Positions 7,948 through 16,151 are shown, counted from the first letter of the stretch. The stretch is DNA of 64,000 nt from Paenibacillus sp. USDA918EY (GCF_009870825.1 NZ_WTWY01000015.1:1-64000), one strand, 5' to 3'. The notes: generated by a model from the letters alone, not told the origin. Numbers and translations are program-made.

Positions 7948-9095
7948 AGGAAGCCGTCATTGTCATGGCGAAACGAACGCCAATAGGCAAAACGGGCGGA
8001 GCCTTGAGCACGCTTGAACCGGAAGAACTGTTAGCGCCGCTGATCCGGCATATCGTATCGGAAACGGGTTTGCCCGTAGAGCGGATCGATGACGTGATCA
8101 TCGGCAACGTCGTCGGGCCGGGAGGCAATATAGCGCGGGTATCCGCGCTTGAAGCGGGGCTTCCGGTCACGGTTCCCGGCGTCACCGTAGACCGGCAATG
8201 CGGCTCCGGATTGGAGGCCGTCAACCTGGCGGCCAGGCTGGTCCAGAGCGGCGCCGGCGAAATTTACTTGGCGGGAGGCGTCGAAAGCGCAAGCCGGGCG
8301 CCTTGGAAAATGGCCAAGCCCCAAACCCTTACGGGACTTCCGCGCCTTTATTCCCGCGCCCGTTTCACTCCCGATGTTTACGGCGACCCGGATATGGGCA
8401 TCGCGGCGGAGAACGTTGCCAGCATGTACGGGATTTCAAGGGAAGAGCAGGACCTTTACGCCTTAAAAAGCCACCAAAAAGCCGTGCATGCCCAGCGGAC
8501 GGGCCGGTTTCGGCAAGAAATCGTGCCCGTTCAGGTTCAAGGGGAATGGATTGACGCCGACGAATGCCCGAGAGGCGACACCAGTTTTGAAAAGCTGCAG
8601 AAACTTTCGCCGGTTTTTCTGGAGAACGGCACCGTCACGGCGGGCAACGCTTGTCCGATCAACGACGGGGCGGCTTTGGCCCTCGTCATGTCGCGCGAAA
8701 CATGCAGGGAGCTCGGGTTAACGCCGGTTTTACGCATAGCGGATGCGCAGGCCGCGGGCGTGGATCCGAAATATTTAGGCATCGGCCCCGTGCCGGCCGT
8801 TCAAAAGCTGCTGGACCGCCGCCGCATGACGGTCGGCGATGCAGACGTCGTGGAGTTTAACGAAGCGTTTGCTTCGCAAGTGCTGGCTTCGCTTCAGCAG
8901 CTCGGGATTCCGTACGAAAAGGTGAATCTCGCAGGCGGCGCGCTGGCCCTTGGCCATCCTTACGGCGCGTCGGGAGCCGTTTTGATCACGCGCTTATGCG
9001 CCGAGATGCTGCACCAACCCTACAAAAGAGGGATTGCCGCGCTTGGAATCGGCGGAAGCATGGGCTTGGCCACCCTCGTGGAGGCAGCCGAATGA
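7944..9095 (+). CDS. yhfS: Thiolase-family enzyme (YhfS-like) lacking the second catalytic cysteine
   Basis: The 383-residue thiolase-fold protein has the nucleophilic Cys86 in VDRQCGSGLEAV, the NEAFA asparagine motif and the catalytic His338 in GGALALGHPYGASG. The usual C-terminal CxGGG motif reads LGIGGSMG, so the general acid/base Cys is Gly368. It would therefore catalyse a modified condensation or cleavage, perhaps decarboxylative, or use another base; this is inference. B. subtilis yhfS occupies the same position in the BirA regulon. ATG 7944 overlaps the ligase stop, and its own stop overlaps the next start (ATGA), which implies tight co-translation. Confidence 0.88.
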   Translation: MKEAVIVMAKRTPIGKTGGALSTLEPEELLAPLIRHIVSETGLPVERIDDVIIGNVVGPGGNIARVSALEAGLPVTVPGVTVDRQCGSGLEAVNLAARLVQSGAGEIYLAGGVESASRAPWKMAKPQTLTGLPRLYSRARFTPDVYGDPDMGIAAENVASMYGISREEQDLYALKSHQKAVHAQRTGRFRQEIVPVQVQGEWIDADECPRGDTSFEKLQKLSPVFLENGTVTAGNACPINDGAALALVMSRETCRELGLTPVLRIADAQAAGVDPKYLGIGPVPAVQKLLDRRRMTVGDADVVEFNEAFASQVLASLQQLGIPYEKVNLAGGALALGHPYGASGAVLITRLCAEMLHQPYKRGIAALGIGGSMGLATLVEAAE

Positions 9096-9490
9096 ACAAG
9101 GTTCGGCAGCGGATCGCCGTCACGGAAGAGTGGATTTCCCGTTATGCCGACAGCATTTCGGCGCCTTTGCAAACATTGGACGGCAAGTGGATGGCGCCTG
9201 CGACCATGCCGGTCATTTTCTGGCAGGAGTTCGATATTCCGTGGCTGAAAGCGGACGGTCCCTGGATTCACGGCTCCCAGCGGTTTGCGTATTCGGCTCC
9301 GATAACCGCCGGCATGGTTTTGGACTGCGAGTTATCCTTAACCAAAGTGGAAACCAAGGAAGGAAGGCTAGGCATGCTTACGTTATACACGCATACGCTG
9401 GCATGCTGCAGCGGAGGCGATCTCATCGTCACCGCAGAGACTGTATTGATCAGGGCAGGTGAGCGGCATGAACATCCGGATCACGGCTGA
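9092..9490 (+). CDS. Small hotdog-fold protein, MaoC/FAS1-like dehydratase N-domain type
   Basis: The 132-residue protein resembles the first hotdog of two-domain MaoC-like dehydratases. It shows the early YADSISAPLQTLDGKWMAPATM region and the central GPWIHGSQRFAYSAPITAG, in which HGSQ and P-I-x-A-G are typical of that half. I see no D-x4-H catalytic pair, so it probably pairs with the following protein to form an (R)-enoyl-CoA hydratase/3-hydroxyacyl dehydratase heterodimer. The start overlaps the thiolase stop (ATGA), and its 3' end overlaps the next start by 23 bases. Family assignment rests on motif shape and context rather than strong identity. Confidence 0.72.
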   Translation: MNKVRQRIAVTEEWISRYADSISAPLQTLDGKWMAPATMPVIFWQEFDIPWLKADGPWIHGSQRFAYSAPITAGMVLDCELSLTKVETKEGRLGMLTLYTHTLACCSGGDLIVTAETVLIRAGERHEHPDHG

Positions 9491-9812
9491 AGCAGTCCGG
9501 CAATACGCCCTTGCCTCCAAAGACGTGGCCGACATTCATCTCAGCCGCGAGGCTGCGGCAAAAGCCGGGTATGAGCGGCCCGTCGTTCATGGCATGTACC
9601 TTATGGGACTTGCGCAATCTTTATATCTGGCCGATCATCGCGAGATGTGGATTACATCTTGCGCGATGAAATTTCTTAAACCGCTTTTCGCCGACTCCGT
9701 TGCAGCCTTCGATTTTAAGGCTTATGATGGAGGCGAAGTTCGGGTGACCGTTACGGCGGAAAGCGGCGAAATCGTAGCCATGGGCCATTTTTCGGTAAAA
9801 GGGAGGCCATGA
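9468..9812 (+). CDS. MaoC-like (R)-enoyl-CoA hydratase, catalytic hotdog subunit
   Basis: The 114-residue hotdog protein retains the hydratase-2 catalytic spacing D-x4-H in the segment KDVADIHLSREAA, where consensus is GDxNPxH, so Asp and His are kept while Asn-Pro are replaced. PVVHGMYLMGLA follows, as in MaoC proteins. It would interconvert 3-hydroxyacyl-CoA and trans-2-enoyl-CoA, probably together with the preceding hotdog protein. The ATG at 9468 is preceded by AGGTGAG; an in-frame GTG at 9459 lies within that site. The SDR reductase starts one base after its stop codon, so the whole block is translated as a unit. Confidence 0.78.
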   Translation: MNIRITAEAVRQYALASKDVADIHLSREAAAKAGYERPVVHGMYLMGLAQSLYLADHREMWITSCAMKFLKPLFADSVAAFDFKAYDGGEVRVTVTAESGEIVAMGHFSVKGRP

Positions 9813-9813
9813 C

Positions 9814-10635
9814 ATGAAGAAAGTCGCCTTCATTACCGGAGCGACAAGAGGCATTGGGCGGAGCATAGCCATCCGGCTCGGCCGATCCGGTTACCGGGTT
9901 GCCGTCAACGGAACGAAGCTGATGCTAATCGACGAAGTCGTAAAGGAAATCCGGGAAGCAGGCGGAGAGGCCATCGGGTGTCCTGCGGATGTAGCCGATC
10001 CGGACGCCGTCACCGGGATGGTGGAGGCGGTCGCTGCCGCATACGGGCGCATCGATGTGCTGATCCATAACGCCGGCAATTTGCATGATCAGAGATGCGC
10101 GCGCATGACCGACGAACAATGGCATGCCGTGCTGAACGTGCATTTGAACGGCGCTTTTTACGTGATCCGGCGGGCGCTGCCGCATCTGCAAAAAAACGGC
10201 GGCGACATTTTATTGATGACGTCGACCGCCGGATTGACGGGTTCGGTCGGCCAGCTGAATTACAGCGCGGCCAAAGCCGGGATGCTCGGTATGGTATGGA
10301 CGCTCGCCGAAGAGCTTCGGCGGGACCGAATCCGCGTGAATGCCTTGTCGCCGGCCGCCTTGACGGACATGACCAGGCCCGTCATCGAGCGCATCAAGGA
10401 AAAGTGCGCCAGCCGCAAGGAGCCATTTCCGGCGTTCTGGAACGTGGGTGAGCCCGATGATATCGCCCGTTTTGCGGTCGAGCTGCTGGCGCAGCCTGAC
10501 GATGATTTAACGGGAGAGATATTCGGGGTTAACGGTTCCCGGATCACGAGCTGGCAAAAACCTGCGCCCGCTTTTTCCGAAAGCGGTCCGGAATCGTTTT
10601 TTGCGGCATGGCACGAACGGAAGGGGAAGTCATGA
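9814..10635 (+). CDS. Short-chain dehydrogenase/reductase (3-oxoacyl reductase type)
   Basis: This 273-residue classical SDR has the nucleotide motif TGATRGIG (residues 8-15), NAG at 86-88, and the catalytic triad Ser137, Tyr150, Lys154 (S-x12-Y-x3-K). Such enzymes reduce 3-oxoacyl thioesters to 3-hydroxyacyl thioesters with NAD(P)H, which fits between the thiolase and the MaoC-like proteins of this operon. The C-terminal 25 residues extend beyond the usual SDR length and resemble tails seen in MaoC-associated SDRs. The gene starts one base after the hydratase and its stop (TGA) abuts the ATG of the ECF ATPase. Confidence 0.85.
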   Translation: MKKVAFITGATRGIGRSIAIRLGRSGYRVAVNGTKLMLIDEVVKEIREAGGEAIGCPADVADPDAVTGMVEAVAAAYGRIDVLIHNAGNLHDQRCARMTDEQWHAVLNVHLNGAFYVIRRALPHLQKNGGDILLMTSTAGLTGSVGQLNYSAAKAGMLGMVWTLAEELRRDRIRVNALSPAALTDMTRPVIERIKEKCASRKEPFPAFWNVGEPDDIARFAVELLAQPDDDLTGEIFGVNGSRITSWQKPAPAFSESGPESFFAAWHERKGKS

Positions 10636-11436
10636 ATGCTTACATTGGATCGGGTTTGCTTTTATTATAAAAAAGGGGAGCCTGTCCTCGAAAATTTGAG
10701 CTTTACCGTTCAGGCCGGTGAATACGCGGCGATCGTCGGCCCGAACGGCTGCGGAAAGTCGACGCTTGCGAAGCTTATGGACGGCCTGCTATTGCCCAAG
10801 GAAGGGCATGTGCGCCTGGAACATTTGGATACGTCCCGTCCCGCCGAACTGGCGCAGATTCGCGGGCGCATCGGATTTGTGTTTCAAAATCCGGAGGACC
10901 AGTTCATCACGACGACGGTCATGGACGAGGTCCTTTTCGGATTGGAGAATATTCGGGTTCCAAGGGAGGAAATGGCAGGCCGTGCGCTGGAGGCTTTGCG
11001 CGCCGTTCAAATGGAGGAACATGCGGAGGCGATGCCGCATCAACTGTCCGGCGGCCAGAAACAGCGCGTTGCGATTGCGGCGATCCTCGCGATGCGTCCC
11101 GAAATCATCATTTTCGACGAGGCGACTTCGATGCTTGATCCGCTAGGGAGAAAGCAGGTGCTGGACATCATGCGCAGCCTGCATCGAGCAGGCATGACCA
11201 TCATCCACATCACCCATCATATGGAGGAAGCGCTGGAAGCGAAGCGGATTTTGCTTTTGCATGAAGGCCGGCTTGCCTATGACGGCGATCCGTTTCGGTT
11301 TTTTGATGAGCTGCCTGTTGCCGACTATCATTTGGAGCTGCCGTTTTCGGTGCGGGTGCATCAAAAACTCCGGCTGGAAGCGCCGTTCCATGCGGATTGG
11401 AAGGAGGCGGTCCGCACGCAATGGCCTATCAGTTAA
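10636..11436 (+). CDS. ecfA1: ECF transporter ATPase subunit EcfA1
   Basis: The 266-residue ABC ATPase has Walker A GPNGCGKST near residues 35-43, a Q-loop FVFQNPEDQF near 80-89, signature LSGGQKQRVAIA near 136-147, Walker B IIIFDEATSMLD and switch His in ITHHMEEA. FQNPEDQ is characteristic of ECF-type (CbiO/EcfA) ATPases. With the next two genes it forms a dedicated ECF module that would energize BioY; most Firmicutes use a shared module encoded near the ribosomal protein operon. ATG 10636 overlaps the SDR stop by one base, and its 3' end overlaps the next ATPase start. Confidence 0.92.
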   Translation: MLTLDRVCFYYKKGEPVLENLSFTVQAGEYAAIVGPNGCGKSTLAKLMDGLLLPKEGHVRLEHLDTSRPAELAQIRGRIGFVFQNPEDQFITTTVMDEVLFGLENIRVPREEMAGRALEALRAVQMEEHAEAMPHQLSGGQKQRVAIAAILAMRPEIIIFDEATSMLDPLGRKQVLDIMRSLHRAGMTIIHITHHMEEALEAKRILLLHEGRLAYDGDPFRFFDELPVADYHLELPFSVRVHQKLRLEAPFHADWKEAVRTQWPIS

Positions 11437-12269
11437 ACGACGTCAGCGTGCATTACGCGGGAAAAACGGCATTGCGATCGGTTAGCTGCACGATGGAAGA
11501 GGGGAAATGGATTTCCGTCATCGGCCATACGGGCGCGGGAAAATCCACGTTTGCAAAAGTGCTGAAAGGACTGGTCCCCTCCATCGACGGGGAGTATTTC
11601 ATTCGTCGACAGCCGGTGCAGCGGGATGCGAAAGGCAGGCTCAAAGCGATCCCCGAAATCGGCTTCGTTTTTCAATATCCCGAACATCAGCTGTTCGAGA
11701 CGAGCGTATATAAGGAGCTATCTTTTACGCTGAAACATCAGGGAGCTTCTGTCCGGGAGATCCGGGAAGCCATTGACGGGATTTTGCCTGAGGTCGGTTT
11801 GGATCCGGACATCCTTCCGCTCGTCCCGCTTCAGTTAAGCGGCGGGTATAAGCGCCGGGTGGCGATCGCATCGGCGTTGATATCGAATCCGAAGCTCCTG
11901 ATCGTGGATGAACCTACGGCAGGCCTTGACCCGCTCGGCAGCCGAGCCGTTTTAACAATGCTGAAGCGGTGGCAGCGGCAAAACGACCGTACGGTGATCT
12001 TCATTTCCCATCAAATGGAGGACGTTGCCGAATATTCGGACGAGGTGATGGTTTTCCATGCCGGGAGGCTGATGGGGCATTTCGACGCGAACGTTTTATT
12101 TCTGGAACATTCGCAATGGCTCGAGGAGCTTGGATTGCCTTTGCCGGAGCCCGTACAGCTATTAAAACTGCTGGAGGACATGTCCGGTCGCAAGATTGAA
12201 ACCGCCGGCTGCAGGGAAGAGGACATTTTCGAAAAAATAATGCCGATCTGGGACAAAAGGGGGTTCTGA
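11421..12269 (+). CDS. ecfA2: ECF transporter ATPase subunit EcfA2 (A')
   Basis: The 282-residue ABC ATPase has Walker A GHTGAGKST near residues 34-42, Q-loop FVFQYPEHQLFE, signature LSGGYKRRVAIAS near 141-153, Walker B LLIVDEPTAGLDP and switch ISHQMEDV. The divergent LSGGYKRR signature and YPEHQ motif identify the A' subunit that pairs with EcfA1. The ATG at 11421 lies inside the 3' end of ecfA1 with AAGGAGG 13 bases upstream; a TTG at 11397 is an alternative. Its stop is immediately followed by the ecfT ATG. Confidence 0.91.
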   Translation: MAYQLNDVSVHYAGKTALRSVSCTMEEGKWISVIGHTGAGKSTFAKVLKGLVPSIDGEYFIRRQPVQRDAKGRLKAIPEIGFVFQYPEHQLFETSVYKELSFTLKHQGASVREIREAIDGILPEVGLDPDILPLVPLQLSGGYKRRVAIASALISNPKLLIVDEPTAGLDPLGSRAVLTMLKRWQRQNDRTVIFISHQMEDVAEYSDEVMVFHAGRLMGHFDANVLFLEHSQWLEELGLPLPEPVQLLKLLEDMSGRKIETAGCREEDIFEKIMPIWDKRGF

Positions 12270-13079
12270 ATGAGGGATAACGTAATCATCGGTCAATATA
12301 TGGAGACGGATTCCGTCCTTCACCGGCTGGACCCGCGCACGAAGCTTTTAAGCCTTGTCGTTGTCATGATCGGCCTGCTGATGCTGAAGCCGGGCATCGG
12401 CTACGCGGTTGCAGCCGTTTTTGCTTTAGGGGTGCTGACGTTGTCCAAAGTCTCTTTTCGCGCGTATTGGAAAGGCTTGAAGCCGGTGTTGTTCGTGTTG
12501 ATGTTCACCTTCTTGTACCATGCCTTGTTTACCAAAGGGACGACCGTGATTTGGACGTGGTCCTATATCGGGTTGACGGCTGAAGGGCTGGCAAAAGGGG
12601 CGGCGTTCGTCGGGAGGATCGTGCTGCTGATCTTGATGGCGTCGGTTTTGACATTCGCGACGAAGCCGCTGGAATTGGCTTACGGATTTCAAAAGCTGCT
12701 CGCGCCGCTGTCCAGGCTGCATGTCCCGGTAGAACAAATATCGTTAATGATCGTCATCGCGATCCGGTTTATTCCGACGATTTTGCAGGAGCTTGACCGC
12801 ATATTGCTGGCGCAAAAGGCCCGGGGTTTCGACATGGCCGCTTTAAAGCTTCCGAAACGGATTTTTGCCTATGTACCGATCCTCGTTCCGCTGCTTTTTA
12901 CGACGATTGGACGAGCCGAACAGCTCGCCTATGCGATTGAAGCGCGGGCTTACGGGAACGGCAAAGGGAGAACTTCGTACCGGCAGCTGAAATTCGGGCC
13001 ATTGGATGCCTGGGCAGGGGGAACGGCCGTTTTGTTTGCGGTCGCCATCCTTGCCATCAGTATGGGCGGCATATCATGA
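12270..13079 (+). CDS. ecfT: ECF transporter transmembrane subunit EcfT
   Basis: The 269-residue membrane protein has at least five hydrophobic segments. It carries the EcfT coupling motifs in the ARG region, LLAQKARGFDM near residues 173-183 and YAIEARAYGNGKGR near 216-229, which contact the two ATPases. N-terminal HRLDPRTKLLSL is also typical. Together with EcfA1/A2 it energizes substrate S-components; in this operon the obvious partner is BioY. The ATG starts on the base after the ecfA2 stop. A 69-base gap with a small inverted repeat separates it from the flavoprotein gene downstream. Confidence 0.91.
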   Translation: MRDNVIIGQYMETDSVLHRLDPRTKLLSLVVVMIGLLMLKPGIGYAVAAVFALGVLTLSKVSFRAYWKGLKPVLFVLMFTFLYHALFTKGTTVIWTWSYIGLTAEGLAKGAAFVGRIVLLILMASVLTFATKPLELAYGFQKLLAPLSRLHVPVEQISLMIVIAIRFIPTILQELDRILLAQKARGFDMAALKLPKRIFAYVPILVPLLFTTIGRAEQLAYAIEARAYGNGKGRTSYRQLKFGPLDAWAGGTAVLFAVAILAISMGGIS

Positions 13080-13107
13080 ATGCGACGCAACAGCGCATAC
13101 AGTTTGT

Positions 13108-13129
13108 TATGAACATGAGATCGTTCATA
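13108..13129. repeat. 7-base inverted repeat between ecfT and the flavoprotein gene
   Basis: TATGAAC (13108-13114) and GTTCATA (13123-13129) flank an 8-base spacer. It could be a regulator site or a small intercistronic RNA hairpin; there is no T-tract, so it is not a terminator. It does not match the BirA operator. Confidence 0.4.
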
Positions 13130-13148
13130 TGAAGGGGGATAGACGTTC

Positions 13149-14108
13149 ATGCAATGGGATACGCGATTGACCGAATTGCTGCGCATCAAATACCCGATCA
13201 TTCAAGGAGGATTGGCGTATTTGGCTTATGCGGACCTGGCCGCCGCGGTTTCGAATGCCGGCGGGCTGGGCCAGATTACGGCGATGAGCCTTCCGGACGC
13301 GGATGCCTTGCGCCGGGAGATCCGCCGGTTTCGGGCGTTGTCGGACAAACCGTTTGGCGTCAATTTCGCCATCGGCATGCACGGAGCCCGATACGAGGAA
13401 CGGGTACAAGCCGCCATCGAAGAGCAGGTGCCCGTGGTCACCGTAACGGGCGGAAATCCGGCTCCGATCATGAAAATGCTGCAGCAGGCGGACATGAAAA
13501 TACTGGTGCTTGTCGCTTCGCGCAGGCAGGCCCAAAAAGCCGAGCAGCTCGGCGCTTCCGCCGTGATCGTCGTCGGGCAGGAAGGAGGCGGCCACATCGG
13601 GCGCGAAGACGTCGGAACGATGGTGCTTGTCCCCCAGGTCGCGGACGCGGTCGGCATTCCCGTCGTCGCTTCAGGCGGGATCGGCGACGGCCGCGGCTGG
13701 ATGGCCGCCCACGCGCTTGGCGCGGAGGGGATCGAAATGGGAACGCGTTTTATCGCCACCCGCGAATGCGTTGACGCTTCGGTTTCCTACAAACAAGCGC
13801 TGCTCGACAGCACCGAGTCCGATACCGCCGTCATCAAACGTTCCATCGGGGCCCCGGCCAGAGTATTAAGAAGCAAATACGTCGACAAACTTCTTGACAT
13901 CGAGCAGGCATCTCCGACCTTCGAAGCTTTAAAGGAATATATCAGCGGCGACGCCAATAGGCGGTGGATCCATGACGGGAACGCGGAAGAAGGGTTCGGA
14001 TTTGCGGGTCAAGTGGCGGGGATGATCCGCGATATTCCGACGGTGGCCGAGCTCATTTCCGGCATGGTTGCAGAGGCGGAACGCATCCGCATCGCATGGG
14101 GACGTTGA
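13149..14108 (+). CDS. FMN-dependent NMO/FabK-like oxidoreductase (putative enoyl reductase)
   Basis: The 319-residue TIM-barrel flavoprotein belongs to the nitronate monooxygenase/FabK superfamily. It has the N-terminal YPIIQGGLAYLA, VTVTGGNP near 97-105, GQEGGGHIGR near 141-150 and the FMN phosphate loop ASGGIGDGRG near 176-185. FabK members are NAD(P)H-dependent enoyl-ACP reductases, whereas NMO members oxidise alkyl nitronates; the two are hard to separate by motif. The operon context, with a ligase, thiolase, SDR and dehydratase but no acyl-CoA dehydrogenase, favours an enoyl reductase. GAAGGGGG precedes the ATG. The 69-base gap after ecfT contains no clear terminator, so co-transcription is likely. 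Confidence 0.8.
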   Translation: MQWDTRLTELLRIKYPIIQGGLAYLAYADLAAAVSNAGGLGQITAMSLPDADALRREIRRFRALSDKPFGVNFAIGMHGARYEERVQAAIEEQVPVVTVTGGNPAPIMKMLQQADMKILVLVASRRQAQKAEQLGASAVIVVGQEGGGHIGREDVGTMVLVPQVADAVGIPVVASGGIGDGRGWMAAHALGAEGIEMGTRFIATRECVDASVSYKQALLDSTESDTAVIKRSIGAPARVLRSKYVDKLLDIEQASPTFEALKEYISGDANRRWIHDGNAEEGFGFAGQVAGMIRDIPTVAELISGMVAEAERIRIAWGR

Positions 14109-14214
14109 AGGGATGGATGCGCGGCCGGCAGGACGATGCCGTATTATTTTGAAACAAAATCCGGCGTTTTGCGTCATAAAGTATATTAATGAATTAAAGG
14201 GGAGGTGGCTTCCG

Positions 14215-15258
14215 TTGGTGACGATCGCAACGGCGCGAAAACATGCTGCGGAATGGGTACGGGAACAAGCCCGCGGCCTTGCGGGATATTCGGGAGCTTA
14301 TTTTAGCGGCTCGACCGTCGGGCGGCCGGGGGAGGAAACGCTGCCGATCGGGTCGGATATCGACGTCGTCGTGGTGCTTGAAGGCGGGGAAGTCCCGCCG
14401 AAGCCGGGAAAAATGCGGTATCGCGACACGCTGATCGAAATGACGTATATGCCTTCGAACCAGCTTGCTTCCGCCGAACAAGTGCTGGGCTCCTATCATC
14501 TGGCGGGCAGCTTTCGCACCGATACGATAATCGACGATCCGAACGGCAGCCTGCATTCGCTGCAGCGGCAGGTATCCGCCCATTTTGCTGAGCAAAAATG
14601 GGTGAAGCTCCGCGCGGAGGAAGCCTGGAACAAGGTGGACCGGGGACTGCGTTCCGTGAACAAGGACGCCCCCTTCTTCGAACAGGTCATCCCTTGGCTG
14701 TTTCCGACGGGCGTGATGGCGCACGTCATTCTCGTTGCGGCGCTCCGCAATCCGACCGTAAGGCTGAGATATTTGGCGGCCCGCGAAGTTCTCGGGCAAT
14801 ATGGGCACCAAGCGTTATACCCGGAGATGCTCGAATTGCTGGGTTGCGCCGACTGGACATCCTCCCAAGCGGAACATCATTTGAACACGCTCGAAGGAAC
14901 CTTCGACGCGGCGGCCGCCGTCGCAAAGACGCCGTTTCCTTTCCGTTCGGACATTACGCCTGAAGCGAAAACGATCGCCATTGACGGAAGCCGGGAACTG
15001 ATTCGCCGAGGGGATCACCGCGAAGCGGTGTTTTGGATCGCGGCAACGTTTGCCCGGTGCCATCTTGTGATGGCAGCCGATGCGGACGAGGCTGTGCGCC
15101 GGTCGTTTGAACCCGGTTTCGCCGGTTTTTTGGCCGACTTGGGCATTCGCTCAAGCGAAGATTTATTCCGCCGCGCCGAAGCCGGTTTGCATTTTTTGCC
15201 GAAGCTGCGGGAAACGGCCGAACGGATGATGTTTGCCAACCCGGATATTGTAAAATAA
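14215..15258 (+). CDS. Nucleotidyltransferase-domain protein (Pol beta/MNT superfamily)
   Basis: The protein has about 347 residues and an N-terminal nucleotidyltransferase core: YFSGSTVGRPG supplies the G-S motif, and SDIDVVVVL near residues 44-52 supplies the two Asp of the DxD pair. The remainder is helical and resembles the C-terminal part of kanamycin-type nucleotidyltransferases, so it may modify a small molecule, but the substrate cannot be told. The start is TTG 14215 (or GTG 14218), with GGAGG nine bases upstream; no ATG is available in a suitable place. It stands alone after the BirA operon and before a small lipoprotein gene. Confidence 0.72.
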   Translation: MVTIATARKHAAEWVREQARGLAGYSGAYFSGSTVGRPGEETLPIGSDIDVVVVLEGGEVPPKPGKMRYRDTLIEMTYMPSNQLASAEQVLGSYHLAGSFRTDTIIDDPNGSLHSLQRQVSAHFAEQKWVKLRAEEAWNKVDRGLRSVNKDAPFFEQVIPWLFPTGVMAHVILVAALRNPTVRLRYLAAREVLGQYGHQALYPEMLELLGCADWTSSQAEHHLNTLEGTFDAAAAVAKTPFPFRSDITPEAKTIAIDGSRELIRRGDHREAVFWIAATFARCHLVMAADADEAVRRSFEPGFAGFLADLGIRSSEDLFRRAEAGLHFLPKLRETAERMMFANPDIVK

Positions 15259-15325
15259 AGGATGACCTTGCTCGCTAAATTTTGGCTAAACGCGTTTTCG
15301 AAAGTAAAGGGGATGATCATGCGGC

Positions 15326-15712
15326 ATGTCCAAAAGGCTGGGCGTCTGTATCGCGCTGGTGTTGTTTGCGATCCTGTTACCGGCCTGTTCTGCAAAAGGC
15401 GGAACGGAAACTCCGGTTACAATGACGGGGGCGTCGAATTCATGGGCATTCGAGTTTGTGCGTTGGAATGATTCACTCTACAGGCTGACGGACGAGGACA
15501 TCACGCCGATCGACCGGGAAATCGGAGCGGTGGAATCTTTCATCGACGATGAAAACATCGTGGGTCACGGCGTCTATTCCAACACATTTGCGGAAGGCAC
15601 GAAACTGTATTCGATTCCGAACGTCCGCACCGAGGATGCCATCGCAGTCGAAGCAAACGGCGGTTACTTGAAGATGATCAATACCGCTAAGGATCGTACG
15701 GAGCAACGGTAA
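15326..15712 (+). CDS. Small lipoprotein of unknown function
   Basis: The 128-residue product has a lipoprotein signal peptide with lipobox LLPAC and lipidated Cys21, so it is anchored on the outer face of the membrane. The mature part is acidic and contains WAFEFVRWNDSLYRL and RTEDAIAVE, a pattern seen in short Paenibacillus and Bacillus lipoproteins of unknown role. I do not recognise a named family. GGGGATG lies about 13 bases upstream of the ATG, which is long but usable. It is followed by a long gene-poor stretch. Confidence 0.68.
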   Translation: MSKRLGVCIALVLFAILLPACSAKGGTETPVTMTGASNSWAFEFVRWNDSLYRLTDEDITPIDREIGAVESFIDDENIVGHGVYSNTFAEGTKLYSIPNVRTEDAIAVEANGGYLKMINTAKDRTEQR

Positions 15713-16151
15713 CTCCGCTAAAAAGATCCAAGCAATCCCCGGTTTTAACTGCAATAAACGCGGGTCATGCAGGAAAAACATCAAGGCCGAAAGGAGAAGG
15801 CGGCATGGCCTCAAGACGGCATCATCCTGCCGCAACTATTTTCATAGTTGTGCATATTTTATCGGTAAATTGACGAAAACAGGCTGAATTCGGCTGCAAA
15901 TGCCGGGATTTCGCCTGTTTTTTTTGCTCAAGAAATAGGAGTCTTCATTGGGTCTTTGGAGCGTAGGGATGACCGTAACGATGAGGTATGATTTATTTTG
16001 CAGGGTGAATAACTGCCGGTCCGGCATCGTATTTCGGCCGCCAGGGCATGGCGGACGCTTTTTGCCAAGATTGGACTTCCCGCGCTCTCTTAGGGGTATA
16101 ATGGAGATTGATAGAATTTAAGATCATTTTCTAGGGCAGGAGGTAGATACC
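15713..16151 (+). other. Gene-poor interval (439 bases)
   Basis: It contains a terminator at 15876-15925 and, just before the next gene, a TATAAT at 16097-16102 that may be the -10 of the methyltransferase-like gene. Two very short reading frames are present: one from 15766 (26 codons) and one from about 15805 (22 codons) behind AAAGGAG. Neither resembles a known protein, and I do not call them. Confidence 0.5.
15876..15925 (+). terminator. Rho-independent terminator
   Basis: AAAACAGGC pairs with GCCTGTTTT, with a further inner stem, and the T-run continues to eight T. Confidence 0.75.

Noticed and set aside
13108..13129. Second BirA operator before the flavoprotein gene
   Set aside because: The dyad TATGAAC-N8-GTTCATA lacks the TTGTWAAC half-site and the 14-16 base spacing.
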